From positions 1 to 6,005 of the forward strand of contig JAOUNW010000120.1 of NCBI GenBank assembly GCA_029880755.1: 6,005 nucleotides of DNA, given 5' to 3'. This DNA comes from Gammaproteobacteria bacterium. Lineage in GTDB: Bacteria; Pseudomonadota; Gammaproteobacteria; Acidiferrobacterales; SZUA-150. The notes under the pieces were generated by a model. It was not told the DNA's origin. It was given only the letters and a program-made list of their open reading frames with translations, and did not search any database. Below, piece after piece: positions 1 to 6,005 of the stretch. Each line of letters starts with the position of its first letter. Positions within the stretch are counted from its first letter, which is position 1. The position numbers were made by a program, and so were the translations under genes.

Positions 1-439
1 GGTTTTGCCGGAGCTGGGGAGACAATATAAAGAAAAAGGGGTTGAGTTACGCGGGTGCGCAGAGACTCGGGCTATTCTTACTGACATTAACGCAGCGACG
101 GAACAGGATTGGGAGACTGAATACCTGGCGCCAATTCTTTCCATCCGTGTGGTGGACGATCTGGAAGCAGCCATGGATCATATTCATCAATACAGTTCCC
201 AGCATACTGAGTCTATTATTACAGAGGACTATAGCCGTGCTCGCCGTTTTCTGCGGGAAGTGGATTCCAGTTCAGTCATGGTCAATGCTTCTACCCGTTT
301 TGCCGACGGCTTTGAGTATGGTTTAGGTGCCGAAATTGGTATCAGCACCGACAAGATTCATGCGCGTGGCCCGGTTGGCCTGGAAGGCCTGACATCACAA
401 AAATTTGTTGTATTGGGTGACGGTCATATAAGGCAATAG
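1..439 (+). CDS. proA: Glutamate-5-semialdehyde dehydrogenase (gamma-glutamyl phosphate reductase), C-terminal part
   Basis: ProA reduces gamma-glutamyl phosphate to glutamate-5-semialdehyde with NADPH, the second step of proline synthesis from glutamate, in the cytoplasm. The 5' end lies outside the window. The first complete codon is at 2-4 and 145 residues are visible, about a third of the usual ~417. The catalytic cysteine region lies upstream and cannot be checked. The visible part carries family-typical stretches: EVDSSSVMVNASTRF (257-301), the following YGLGAEIGIST, and HARGPVGLEGLTS (359-397), all close to E. coli ProA as I remember it. The reading frame is intact to a TAG stop and ends at the normal place, shortly after the HARGP block. 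ProA next to nadD is an arrangement known from Pseudomonas-like genomes. A 71-base gap separates it from nadD. The identification is firm; completeness at the 5' end is unknown. Confidence 0.95.
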   Translation, partial: VLPELGRQYKEKGVELRGCAETRAILTDINAATEQDWETEYLAPILSIRVVDDLEAAMDHIHQYSSQHTESIITEDYSRARRFLREVDSSSVMVNASTRFADGFEYGLGAEIGISTDKIHARGPVGLEGLTSQKFVVLGDGHIRQ

Positions 440-510
440 CGGCTGCATTGGTCCGGCATTTGCAGGTTTGCGACACCCATCAATAATACATTCAGTACTG
501 GTAGTCTCCC
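440..510. other. proA-nadD intergenic spacer, no clear element
   Basis: This 71-base gap is the longest in the window. I see no G+C-rich hairpin followed by a T run, so no intrinsic terminator for proA. A poor sigma70-like pair can be drawn (TTGCAG at 460-465 and AATAAT at 482-487, 16-base spacer), but the -35 matches consensus at only three of six positions. A secondary promoter for nadD here is possible but unproven. There is no purine-rich Shine-Dalgarno sequence just before the nadD ATG. Confidence 0.4.
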
Positions 511-1140
511 ATGATAGGTATATTCGGCGGAACCTTCGATCCCATTCATTACGGACATTTGCGGCCGGTGAATGAGGTGCAAAGGGTTTTGAAATTGAGT
601 GAAGTGCGGGTAATACCGGCAGCGTTACCGCCGCATCGGGATACACCTTCTGCATCAGCGGCCGACAGGCTGGCGATGGTTGAGTTGGCGCTTAAAGAGT
701 ATCCACAGTTTGTTGTGGATGATCGGGAGCTGAAACGAGAAGGTCTTTCTTATACTTTGGATACATTGGAATCGTTGGCGCAGGAACTTCCCGAAAGTAT
801 TTTTTGCTTGTTAATTGGTGGCGATGCGTTCCTGTCTTTTAACACCTGGCACCGGTGGCAGGATTTGTTAACGCTGGCGCATATAGTTGTGATGCAGCGG
901 CCAGGCTGGTCGACAGAGCACAAGGACACCATTCCTATGTGGGCACGCAAGCGCGTGTGTGATTCCGCATCCGCGTTATCGCGCGAGTCGGCGGGACAGG
1001 TTTGGTTGCAACCAGTGAAACCGGTGGATATTTCCGGTACACAGGTGAGGACCATGGTCAGCCGTGGAAAGTCCGTTAAAGGTCTGGTGCCTGCTGCTGT
1101 TGCAGAATACATAGAGCAACACCATTTATATAGTGTGTAG
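511..1140 (+). CDS. nadD: Nicotinate-nucleotide adenylyltransferase
   Basis: NadD transfers AMP from ATP to nicotinate mononucleotide, giving deamido-NAD and pyrophosphate, a step shared by de novo and salvage NAD synthesis in the cytoplasm. The 209-residue length fits the family (about 210). The nucleotidyltransferase signature lies at the N-terminus: GGTFDPIHYGH at residues 6-16, with H13, G15 and H16 forming the HxGH ATP-binding motif. The C-terminal ISxTxxR-type motif is ISGTQVR at residues 174-180, with glycine at the third position where serine or alanine is more usual. The ATG at 511 is the first possible start, because an in-frame TAG lies at 502-504, and it puts MIGIFGGTFDP exactly at the family N-terminus. 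No Shine-Dalgarno sequence is visible. rsfS begins 12 bases after the stop, which suggests cotranscription. Identification is secure. Confidence 0.96.
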   Translation: MIGIFGGTFDPIHYGHLRPVNEVQRVLKLSEVRVIPAALPPHRDTPSASAADRLAMVELALKEYPQFVVDDRELKREGLSYTLDTLESLAQELPESIFCLLIGGDAFLSFNTWHRWQDLLTLAHIVVMQRPGWSTEHKDTIPMWARKRVCDSASALSRESAGQVWLQPVKPVDISGTQVRTMVSRGKSVKGLVPAAVAEYIEQHHLYSV

Positions 1141-1141
1141 T

Positions 1142-1147
1142 AGGGAG
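1142..1147 (+). promoter_or_regulatory. Ribosome binding site of rsfS (AGGGAG)
   Basis: AGGGAG lies five bases before the ATG at 1153 and only two bases before the ATG at 1150, so it favours 1153 as the rsfS start. It is the only clear Shine-Dalgarno sequence before any gene start in this window. It sits immediately after the nadD stop codon, so ribosomes finishing nadD would end at or on it. Confidence 0.6.
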
Positions 1148-1152
1148 TGATG

Positions 1153-1500
1153 ATGCAGTCGAAAGAAACGCAGGAGATTATTTATCAGATCATCGATGAT
1201 GCCAAAGCGCAGGATATTATTGTGCTGGATATCAGAAATATTTCCGATATCGCCGATTACATGGTGATTGCCAGTGGTACTTCCGCGCGCCATGTGAGTT
1301 CCGTGGCCGATAAGCTGGTGGATAAGATGAAGGAGCAGGGAAGGCGCCCACTGGGGCTGGAGGGCAAGGAGACTGGTGAATGGGTGCTGGTGGATTACGG
1401 TGATGTTATTGTCCATATTATGCGCCCGGAAGCGCGCCAGTTTTATAATCTCGAGAAGCTGTGGGGTGGCGATGAGGCCCACGGTATTGCCGAAAGCTGA
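1153..1500 (+). CDS. rsfS: Ribosomal silencing factor RsfS (Iojap/DUF143 family)
   Basis: RsfS binds protein uL14 on the large ribosomal subunit and blocks joining with the small subunit, lowering translation when nutrients run out. The gene encodes 115 residues, slightly longer than E. coli RsfS (105) because of a C-terminal tail after EKLWG. Family features are clear: DDAKAQDIIVLDI near residues 15-27, DYMVIASGTSARHV at 35-48, PLGLEGKETGEWVLVDYGDV at 66-85, then IVHIM. Three start codons stand in a row (GTG 1147, ATG 1150, ATG 1153). I chose 1153 because the AGGGAG at 1142-1147 is best spaced for it and because the resulting MQSKE matches the N-terminus of the E. coli protein (MQGK). The gene lies between nadD and rlmH, its usual neighbours in many Proteobacteria. 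Function is certain; the exact start could be up to two codons upstream. Confidence 0.95.
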   Translation: MQSKETQEIIYQIIDDAKAQDIIVLDIRNISDIADYMVIASGTSARHVSSVADKLVDKMKEQGRRPLGLEGKETGEWVLVDYGDVIVHIMRPEARQFYNLEKLWGGDEAHGIAES

Positions 1501-1523
1501 TCCTCATTTCCGGCTGCATCGTC

Positions 1524-1991
1524 ATGCGTATTCGCGTTATCGCTGTTGGTAAACAAATGCCCGCTTGGGTGGATGCGGCATTTGAAACCTACCAGAAAAG
1601 AGTGTCCGGTCAGTTTCAGCTAATGCTGCACGAAGTTCAGGCGGTCAAGCGGACAAAAAATAGCGACCTGGAGCGTGTCGCCAGGGAAGAGGGACAGCGC
1701 ATTCTGGCCGCGATCCCTGAAGGATACTGTATGATTGCCCTGGAGCGTATCGGTAAATCCGTGGATAGTCAGCAGCTCGCCGGGGCTTTAGCAAAGTACC
1801 AGGGTGACGGCGAGAACCTGGCAATTGTGATTGGTGGGGCGGAAGGGCTGGACCCCTCCTGTCTTGAGAAAGCCAGGGAGGTATGGTCTCTGTCAGCACT
1901 GACCATGGCGCATCCGGTGGTGCGTGTTGTACTAGCTGAGCAGTTATATCGGGCCTGTACCATCTTGCAGAATCATCCGTATCACAGATAA
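1524..1991 (+). CDS. rlmH: 23S rRNA (pseudouridine1915-N3)-methyltransferase RlmH
   Basis: RlmH is a small SPOUT-family methyltransferase. It works as a dimer and uses S-adenosylmethionine to methylate N3 of pseudouridine 1915 in helix 69 of 23S rRNA, acting on assembled 70S ribosomes. The 155 residues equal the E. coli length. The SAM-binding trefoil-knot region shows IGGAEG at residues 103-108, then WSLSALTMAHPVVRVVLAEQLYRA. The conserved C-terminal tail NHPYHR (150-155), needed for catalysis in this family, is present. The ATG at 1524 gives MRIRVIAVGKQMPAW, matching the family N-terminus, but there is no Shine-Dalgarno sequence in the 23-base gap after rsfS, so translation may depend on coupling to rsfS. 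In E. coli and Pseudomonas rlmH is followed by mrdA-mrdB; here maf follows instead. Confidence 0.97.
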   Translation: MRIRVIAVGKQMPAWVDAAFETYQKRVSGQFQLMLHEVQAVKRTKNSDLERVAREEGQRILAAIPEGYCMIALERIGKSVDSQQLAGALAKYQGDGENLAIVIGGAEGLDPSCLEKAREVWSLSALTMAHPVVRVVLAEQLYRACTILQNHPYHR

Positions 1992-2010
1992 CCATTACAA
2001 AAATACCCAC

Positions 2011-2604
2011 TTGACGCATCATTTCGAGAAAATCTGTTTAGCTTCATCCTCTCCCCGGCGAAGTGATTTGTTGCGTCAGGCCGGTATCCAGTTTGAGGTG
2101 CTTGTCTCAGGCGTCGATGAAACCCCTCTGAGCAATGAAATGCCTGAGCATTATGTCAGACGGCTTGCACTGGAAAAGGCCAGAGATGTGTATCATCGGC
2201 GCCAGCAGCAGCACATGGCCAGGGTTCCGGTGCTGGGTGCCGATACTGCTGTAATATTGGCGGGTGAGATCCTGGGTAAACCAATAGACCGGGCCGAGGC
2301 TGAGGCTATGCTTGCAAAGTTATCAGGAAAAACCCATGAAGTGTTGTCGGCCGTGGCCCTGGTTTATCAGGACAAAGAACTTGTTGCCCTGAGCCGCAGT
2401 CTTATTAGTTTTGTAGCGCTGACAAGAGAAGACATCGCCACCTATTGTGATACAGGCGAGCCGGTGGATAAGGCCGGCGCCTATGGTATACAGGGTAAGG
2501 CCGCAACGTTTATTCGTCATATTGAAGGCAGTTATTCAGGTGTGGTCGGGCTACCTTTGTATGAAGTGACACAACTGCTTAAGCAACTGGAATCGGAACT
2601 GTGA
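2011..2604 (+). CDS. maf: Maf/YhdE-type nucleoside triphosphate pyrophosphatase (dTTP/UTP type)
   Basis: Maf proteins hydrolyse nucleoside triphosphates, including modified ones, to the monophosphate and pyrophosphate. They are viewed as house-cleaning enzymes and linked to cell division arrest. The 197 residues contain ASSSPRR at 11-17, LGADT with the probable catalytic aspartate D78, LSGKTHEV, and DKAGAYGIQG at 153-162 followed by GSYSGVVGLPLYE. These resemble E. coli YhdE rather than YceF, so dTTP/UTP preference is inferred. The start is TTG at 2011. Between an in-frame TAG at 1933-1935 and the conserved LASSSPRR there is no ATG or GTG in frame, and this TTG is the only common start codon. 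No Shine-Dalgarno sequence precedes it. The gene starts 19 bases after the rlmH stop, and its TGA overlaps the rng start by four bases (2601-2604), indicating coupling. Maf next to rng is the usual pair in Proteobacteria. Confidence 0.94.
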   Translation: MTHHFEKICLASSSPRRSDLLRQAGIQFEVLVSGVDETPLSNEMPEHYVRRLALEKARDVYHRRQQQHMARVPVLGADTAVILAGEILGKPIDRAEAEAMLAKLSGKTHEVLSAVALVYQDKELVALSRSLISFVALTREDIATYCDTGEPVDKAGAYGIQGKAATFIRHIEGSYSGVVGLPLYEVTQLLKQLESEL

Positions 2605-4073
2605 GTGAAGAAATACTGATTAATGTTACACCTCAGGAGACGCGGGTCGCTGTGGTGGAGAATGGCGTACTCCAGGAAGCCTATATTGAACGGAGCAATA
2701 ATAGGGGTATTGTCGGGAATATCTATAAGGGCAAGGTGGTTCGTATTCTTCCAGGCATGCAGGCTGCATTTATTGATATCGGCCTGGACAGAGCAGCTTT
2801 TTTGCATGCGTCGGATATCCGAGCCAAAAATGCTGACGATTACATCAATAATGATAACGGGGAGACCCCGGCCATTAATACCTTATTGCGTGAAGGCCAG
2901 CAGGTTGTGGTGCAGGTCGTTAAGGATCCCCTGGGGACAAAAGGTGCACGCCTGACTATGAGCCTGACGTTGCCAGCACGCTATCTTGTGTATTTGCCGC
3001 AGTCTAGTCATATCGGAATTTCCCAGAAGATCGAAGATGAGGCAGAACGAAACCGTTTGCGTGAATTTATTCGCAATAATATCCCAGAGAACGAAGCCGG
3101 AGGGTTTATTCTGCGCACCGCCTCTGAAACGGCGACGGAAAAGGATATTCAGAATGATATGCGCTACCTCAATAGGGTTTGGGCGTCGATTAACGAACAA
3201 ATCAATGTTGCCTCGGTGCCATCCCTGATTCATGAGGATTTGCCACTGTCACTTCGGGCCATGCGTGATTTGATACTGGAAATGGTGGAGAAGATCCGTA
3301 TTGATTCCAAGGAAACCTATAACAAGGCGGTGGAGTTCTCGCACGAGTTTATTCCGGAAATCGAAAACCGCATTGAATATTATCCCGGCGAAAGACCTAT
3401 CTTCGATTTGTACTCGGTAGAGGATGAAATTCAGCGGGCCCTGGATCGCAAGGTACCGTTAAAATCGGGCGGATATTTAATCATTGATCAGACGGAGGCG
3501 CTTACCACTATTGACGTCAATACGGGAGCCTACGTGGGCAGAAAGAATCTTGAAGAGACCATTTTCAAGACCAACCTGGAAGCGGCTCATGCCATAGCCA
3601 GGCAGCTGCGACTGCGAAACCTTGGCGGTATCATTATTATTGATTTTATCGATATGGCAGATGAAGAGCACAAGCGGCAGGTTTTGCGTATGCTAGAGAA
3701 GACTCTCATGCGGGACAGAACCAAGGTTTATGTTTCTGCGATATCCGCGTTGGGCCTGGTGGAACTCACCCGCAAGCGCACCCGGGAAAGTCTTGAGCAT
3801 ATACTATGCGAACCTTGCCCGGTTTGCAGCGGGAGGAGTGTAATCAAGACTGCCCAGACAGTATGTTATGAAGTATTTCGCGAAATTCTGCGGGAGGCGC
3901 GTCAATTTGATGCCGACAAGTTTATGGTGATGGCCTCGCAGGTGGTAATCGATATGTTGCTGGATGAAGAAGCATCCAGTCTTGCCAACCTGCAGGAGTT
4001 TATTGGTAAACCTGTGCACTTGCAGGTGGAACCGGGATATCATCAGGAGCAGTTTGATGTTGTGCTCATGTAG
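2601..4073 (+). CDS. rng: Ribonuclease G
   Basis: RNase G (CafA) is a 5'-end-sensing endoribonuclease that makes the mature 5' end of 16S rRNA and helps degrade some mRNAs. The 490 residues match the E. coli enzyme (489) and end in QFDVVLM, without the long C-terminal degradosome scaffold of RNase E, so this is RNase G. In order: an S1 RNA-binding domain from about residue 39 (GNIYKG to about 128), the 5' sensor with GGFILRT at 167-173, and the DNase I-like catalytic core with metal-binding D305 (TTIDVNTG) and D348 (IIDFIDM). CPVC at 406-409 is the zinc-link that holds the dimer together. A small C-terminal domain follows. The GTG start gives SEEILINVTPQETR, matching the family N-terminus. 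It overlaps the maf stop by four bases with only a weak GGA upstream, so translation is probably coupled to maf. All key residues are intact. Confidence 0.98.
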   Translation: MSEEILINVTPQETRVAVVENGVLQEAYIERSNNRGIVGNIYKGKVVRILPGMQAAFIDIGLDRAAFLHASDIRAKNADDYINNDNGETPAINTLLREGQQVVVQVVKDPLGTKGARLTMSLTLPARYLVYLPQSSHIGISQKIEDEAERNRLREFIRNNIPENEAGGFILRTASETATEKDIQNDMRYLNRVWASINEQINVASVPSLIHEDLPLSLRAMRDLILEMVEKIRIDSKETYNKAVEFSHEFIPEIENRIEYYPGERPIFDLYSVEDEIQRALDRKVPLKSGGYLIIDQTEALTTIDVNTGAYVGRKNLEETIFKTNLEAAHAIARQLRLRNLGGIIIIDFIDMADEEHKRQVLRMLEKTLMRDRTKVYVSAISALGLVELTRKRTRESLEHILCEPCPVCSGRSVIKTAQTVCYEVFREILREARQFDADKFMVMASQVVIDMLLDEEASSLANLQEFIGKPVHLQVEPGYHQEQFDVVLM

Positions 4074-4135
4074 TACCAGATTTTACATACCAATTATATT
4101 CCTTAAGTCTTCCATTTACTGTAGAACATGAACAC
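4074..4135. other. AT-rich spacer between rng and yhdP, possible weak promoter
   Basis: This 62-base gap has 19 G or C bases (about 31%), clearly lower than the genes on either side. It holds a good -35-like hexamer (TTTACA, 4082-4087) and a good -10-like hexamer (TATATT, 4095-4100), each matching consensus at five of six positions. They are only seven bases apart, so they do not form a promoter together, and neither has a good partner at 16-18 bases. No intrinsic terminator is visible after rng. The base bias is compatible with a promoter for yhdP but does not prove one. Confidence 0.3.
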
Positions 4136-6005
4136 ATGTCCAGAAGACAACATATAAGCCGCTACGTTTTCCATATTGGAAAGTGGACCATTTTTATTGG
4201 CCGCTGGGTGGTTTTTGCAAATGTTGCCTTTCTGTTTATTCTGGCAATGTCGTTAGTGGCTGTCAGGCTGTGGTTGCCGACTCTGGTGGACAGAAAGGAT
4301 GATATTGAAGAATTTCTTTCTCGTAAGACGGATTATCATTTCAAAATAGAGAAAATATCGACATATTGGGACGGTATTTATCCCGGCATCATTATGCAGG
4401 GGTTGAGCATTACCGATAAGGAGCAGCAAAAAGAAGAACTTAGTCTGCAGGAAGTAAGGGCGGGCATCGCGTTGCGACCACTTTTTCGAGGCAGTCTTCA
4501 GTTGGGGCGTCTCAGTATTCTCAATCCTCAACTTGCGTTGGAGAGGACCAGCGAAGGGACCCTTTATTTGCGAGGCCTTAAGAAAGGTGTAACACCTGGC
4601 GAAAAGCGCGCTTCGGTTAACGCCTATAAAGTTCTGTCGCGATTAAATGAAGTAATTATTGAGAACGGCACGCTGGAGTGGAATGATGCAAATGACCCTG
4701 ATGGCAGGCTCGTTATCAGTAACGTTAATGTTGTACTTGAGACGAGCGCCAGGCGCTACAAACTAAATATTCGAGCCAAGTTACCTAACGAAATGTGTGT
4801 CTCCTGTTATGTGGATATGGAGTTTGATCCGACAAAACTGGTGGAAAAGAAATGGAGTGGTGAGGTCTACGTCCACAGTGTCGGTCTCTCCCCTCATAAT
4901 TTGCCCCTAATTGTAAGAGAGCGTTTACCGGAGAATTTTTCAGGTACATTTGACACGCTGTTGCGGGCGGAGATACGAGATAATACTCCTCGGAAAATTA
5001 AGGGCTATGTAAGCCTATCGGGGCTTAACCTGCAGCTGCCAGGCCAGAAAAAAATCACTGTTGATAGCGCCCGGGGACAGGTCGATTGGGAGTATGAAGG
5101 TAACTCCTGGTCTCTGGATACCAATGAGTTGGAGATGACTTTGCAGGGCCAATCATGGAATCCCGATAAAGTCACCGTCAGCCTGGGACCGGAAAGCAGT
5201 TCGCTTCAGGTCAAACAGCTTGATCTGGAAATTGCAGCCAGGATGTTAAGAGGTGTTCCTTTCGAGCACTTGTTAAAAGATAAGATTCTTGAAATAAATC
5301 CCAAGGGGAAATTATCGGATATCTCTTTGACATTGCAGGGACCGCTTTACCAGCCGGCGGATTTCTCCGCTAGCGCTGTATTGTCAGACCTGTCGCTAGA
5401 GCCTATTGGAAAAATACCCGGCGTCGAAGGGTTGTCAGGAAAGATCGCTCTTACGCGATACTCGGGAGAATTTGATATCGATAGCCATGCCGTTAAAGTT
5501 ACTGTACCCGGTATATTTCGTTGGCCGCTTCAAGCCCGCAGGGTGCTAGGATCGGTGAGTTGGCACAAGACAGACAATGCCTGGAACGTCGACTCCGATA
5601 AACTGGATCTTCACTCTGACGACGTAGATGGAGAGCTGAACTTCCATTTTATATTGCCTCATGATCGTGCCGAGTCGCCTTATCTAGATCTTGATGCAGT
5701 TGTGAAAAACGCAAGCTTGCAACATATCTCACGTTATTACCCGGTTAATAAAGTGAGGCCCAAGCTTCTATCGTGGCTGGATAATGGAATTCGTGGAGGC
5801 AGAGTCACATCGGGTCATGTTGTGGTGAAGGGAAAGACAAGAGAATTCCCCTTTGTTGAAAACAATGGCAGCTTTGAGGCCGTTGCGCATATTGAAGACG
5901 GTTATCTCGATTACCTTCCTGGTTTTCCTCCTTTAACCCGCGCAGATATTTTGCTGAATTTCTTCGCCAACAAAATGCTGATTACTTGCCGGGAGGGAGA
6001 GTTAG
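4136..6005 (+). CDS. yhdP: YhdP family AsmA-like envelope protein, N-terminal half
   Basis: YhdP is a very large inner-membrane-anchored protein of the AsmA/TamB group. In E. coli it takes part with TamB and YdbH in moving phospholipids to the outer membrane. The frame is open from 4136 to the window edge (623 complete codons plus one base), about half of the usual ~1270 residues; the stop lies outside. After a short basic N-terminus (MSRRQHISR) there is one hydrophobic segment at about residues 24-43 (WVVFANVAFLFILAMSLVAV), the membrane anchor, followed by a periplasmic region of beta-rich repeats. A family-typical block is visible: YYP at 534-536, then LLSWLDNGIRGGRVTSG and GSFEAVAHIEDGYLDYLPGFPPL, close to the E. 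coli protein (YYP, YLTAALQGGKV, ALTNLDI). The ATG at 4136 is the first in-frame ATG giving a complete anchor; no Shine-Dalgarno sequence precedes it, so the start is less certain than the identity. YhdP after rng is the usual order in many Gammaproteobacteria. Confidence 0.92.
   Translation, partial: MSRRQHISRYVFHIGKWTIFIGRWVVFANVAFLFILAMSLVAVRLWLPTLVDRKDDIEEFLSRKTDYHFKIEKISTYWDGIYPGIIMQGLSITDKEQQKEELSLQEVRAGIALRPLFRGSLQLGRLSILNPQLALERTSEGTLYLRGLKKGVTPGEKRASVNAYKVLSRLNEVIIENGTLEWNDANDPDGRLVISNVNVVLETSARRYKLNIRAKLPNEMCVSCYVDMEFDPTKLVEKKWSGEVYVHSVGLSPHNLPLIVRERLPENFSGTFDTLLRAEIRDNTPRKIKGYVSLSGLNLQLPGQKKITVDSARGQVDWEYEGNSWSLDTNELEMTLQGQSWNPDKVTVSLGPESSSLQVKQLDLEIAARMLRGVPFEHLLKDKILEINPKGKLSDISLTLQGPLYQPADFSASAVLSDLSLEPIGKIPGVEGLSGKIALTRYSGEFDIDSHAVKVTVPGIFRWPLQARRVLGSVSWHKTDNAWNVDSDKLDLHSDDVDGELNFHFILPHDRAESPYLDLDAVVKNASLQHISRYYPVNKVRPKLLSWLDNGIRGGRVTSGHVVVKGKTREFPFVENNGSFEAVAHIEDGYLDYLPGFPPLTRADILLNFFANKMLITCREGEL

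Noticed and set aside
460..487. TTGCAG plus AATAAT, 16 bases apart, as a nadD promoter
   Set aside because: The -35 matches consensus at only three of six positions; pairs like this occur by chance in a 71-base gap. It is mentioned in the spacer entry but not called.
750..1112. A 120-residue open frame on the - strand inside nadD
   Set aside because: It is contained in a well-supported gene and has no recognisable motif.
1126..1482. A 118-residue open frame on the - strand opposite rsfS, rich in histidine and isoleucine
   Set aside because: It lies wholly opposite rsfS and the nadD end, has no recognisable family features, and its composition is what the antisense of a conserved gene gives.
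1516..1527. Inverted repeat GCAT-CGTC-ATGC across the rlmH start codon
   Set aside because: A four-base-pair stem is expected by chance.
2011..2040. TTGACG at 2011-2016 as a -35 promoter hexamer
   Set aside because: No acceptable -10 hexamer lies 16-18 bases downstream (TGTTTA at best), and the same bases are needed as the start of maf.
2883..3233. Open frames on both strands inside rng (for example 2883-3233 on - and 2986-3228 on +)
   Set aside because: RNase G is intact and convincing across this stretch; these are out-of-frame shadows with no family signal.
4126..4139. Inverted repeat ACATG-AACA-CATGT containing the yhdP start codon
   Set aside because: The stem is only five mostly weak base pairs and cannot be extended, so it is unlikely to fold stably or regulate initiation.
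4128..4157. ATG at 4128 as an alternative start for the gene after rng
   Set aside because: It is in a different frame and meets a TAA after nine codons; the yhdP frame begins at 4136.
4253..4531. A 92-residue open frame on the - strand at the start of yhdP
   Set aside because: The + strand frame is open for the whole 4136-6005 span and matches YhdP, so the antisense frame is not supported.
1..6005. A hidden mobile element, defence system, RNA gene or CRISPR array
   Set aside because: The seven housekeeping genes fill nearly the whole window in one direction, no gap exceeds 71 bases, and I saw no direct-repeat series, transposase or tRNA-like sequence.

Overview
This window is a compact run of seven genes, all on the + strand, with no mobile element, RNA gene, CRISPR array or other accessory feature that I can see. 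The proteins resemble their gammaproteobacterial counterparts (ProA, NadD, RsfS, RlmH, Maf/YhdE, RNase G, YhdP), and YhdP is typical of Gammaproteobacteria and their relatives. Base composition looks close to 50% G+C by eye, not computed. I cannot place the organism more closely than a gammaproteobacterium, probably not an enteric one, because proA sits directly next to nadD as in Pseudomonas-like genomes.

Layout: (1) 1-439, the last third of proA (proline biosynthesis), cut by the window's left edge. (2) A 71-base gap, then nadD (511-1140, NAD synthesis). (3) rsfS (1153-1500, ribosome silencing factor) and rlmH (1524-1991, methylation of 23S rRNA pseudouridine 1915), closely packed behind nadD. 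(4) maf/yhdE (2011-2604, nucleotide pyrophosphatase), which uses a TTG start and overlaps the next gene by four bases. (5) rng/cafA (2601-4073, RNase G). (6) A 62-base AT-rich gap. (7) The first 623 codons of a yhdP-like gene (from 4136), still open at the right edge. It encodes a large AsmA-like envelope protein.

The genes from nadD to rng are spaced like one transcription unit (gaps of 12, 23, 19 and -4 bases). Three products act on ribosomes or RNA: RsfS blocks subunit joining, RlmH modifies the mature 70S ribosome, and RNase G matures 16S rRNA and degrades mRNA. NadD and Maf handle nucleotides. YhdP is an envelope protein linked to phospholipid transport toward the outer membrane.

The gene order joins two sets that lie apart in Pseudomonas and E. 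coli: proA-nadD-rsfS-rlmH, normally followed by mrdA-mrdB, and maf-rng-yhdP, normally preceded by mreBCD. From memory, the joined order also occurs in other Proteobacteria, so it is probably an old arrangement. I looked for an undescribed system and found none. The findings are modest points about start codons, gene order and spacers.
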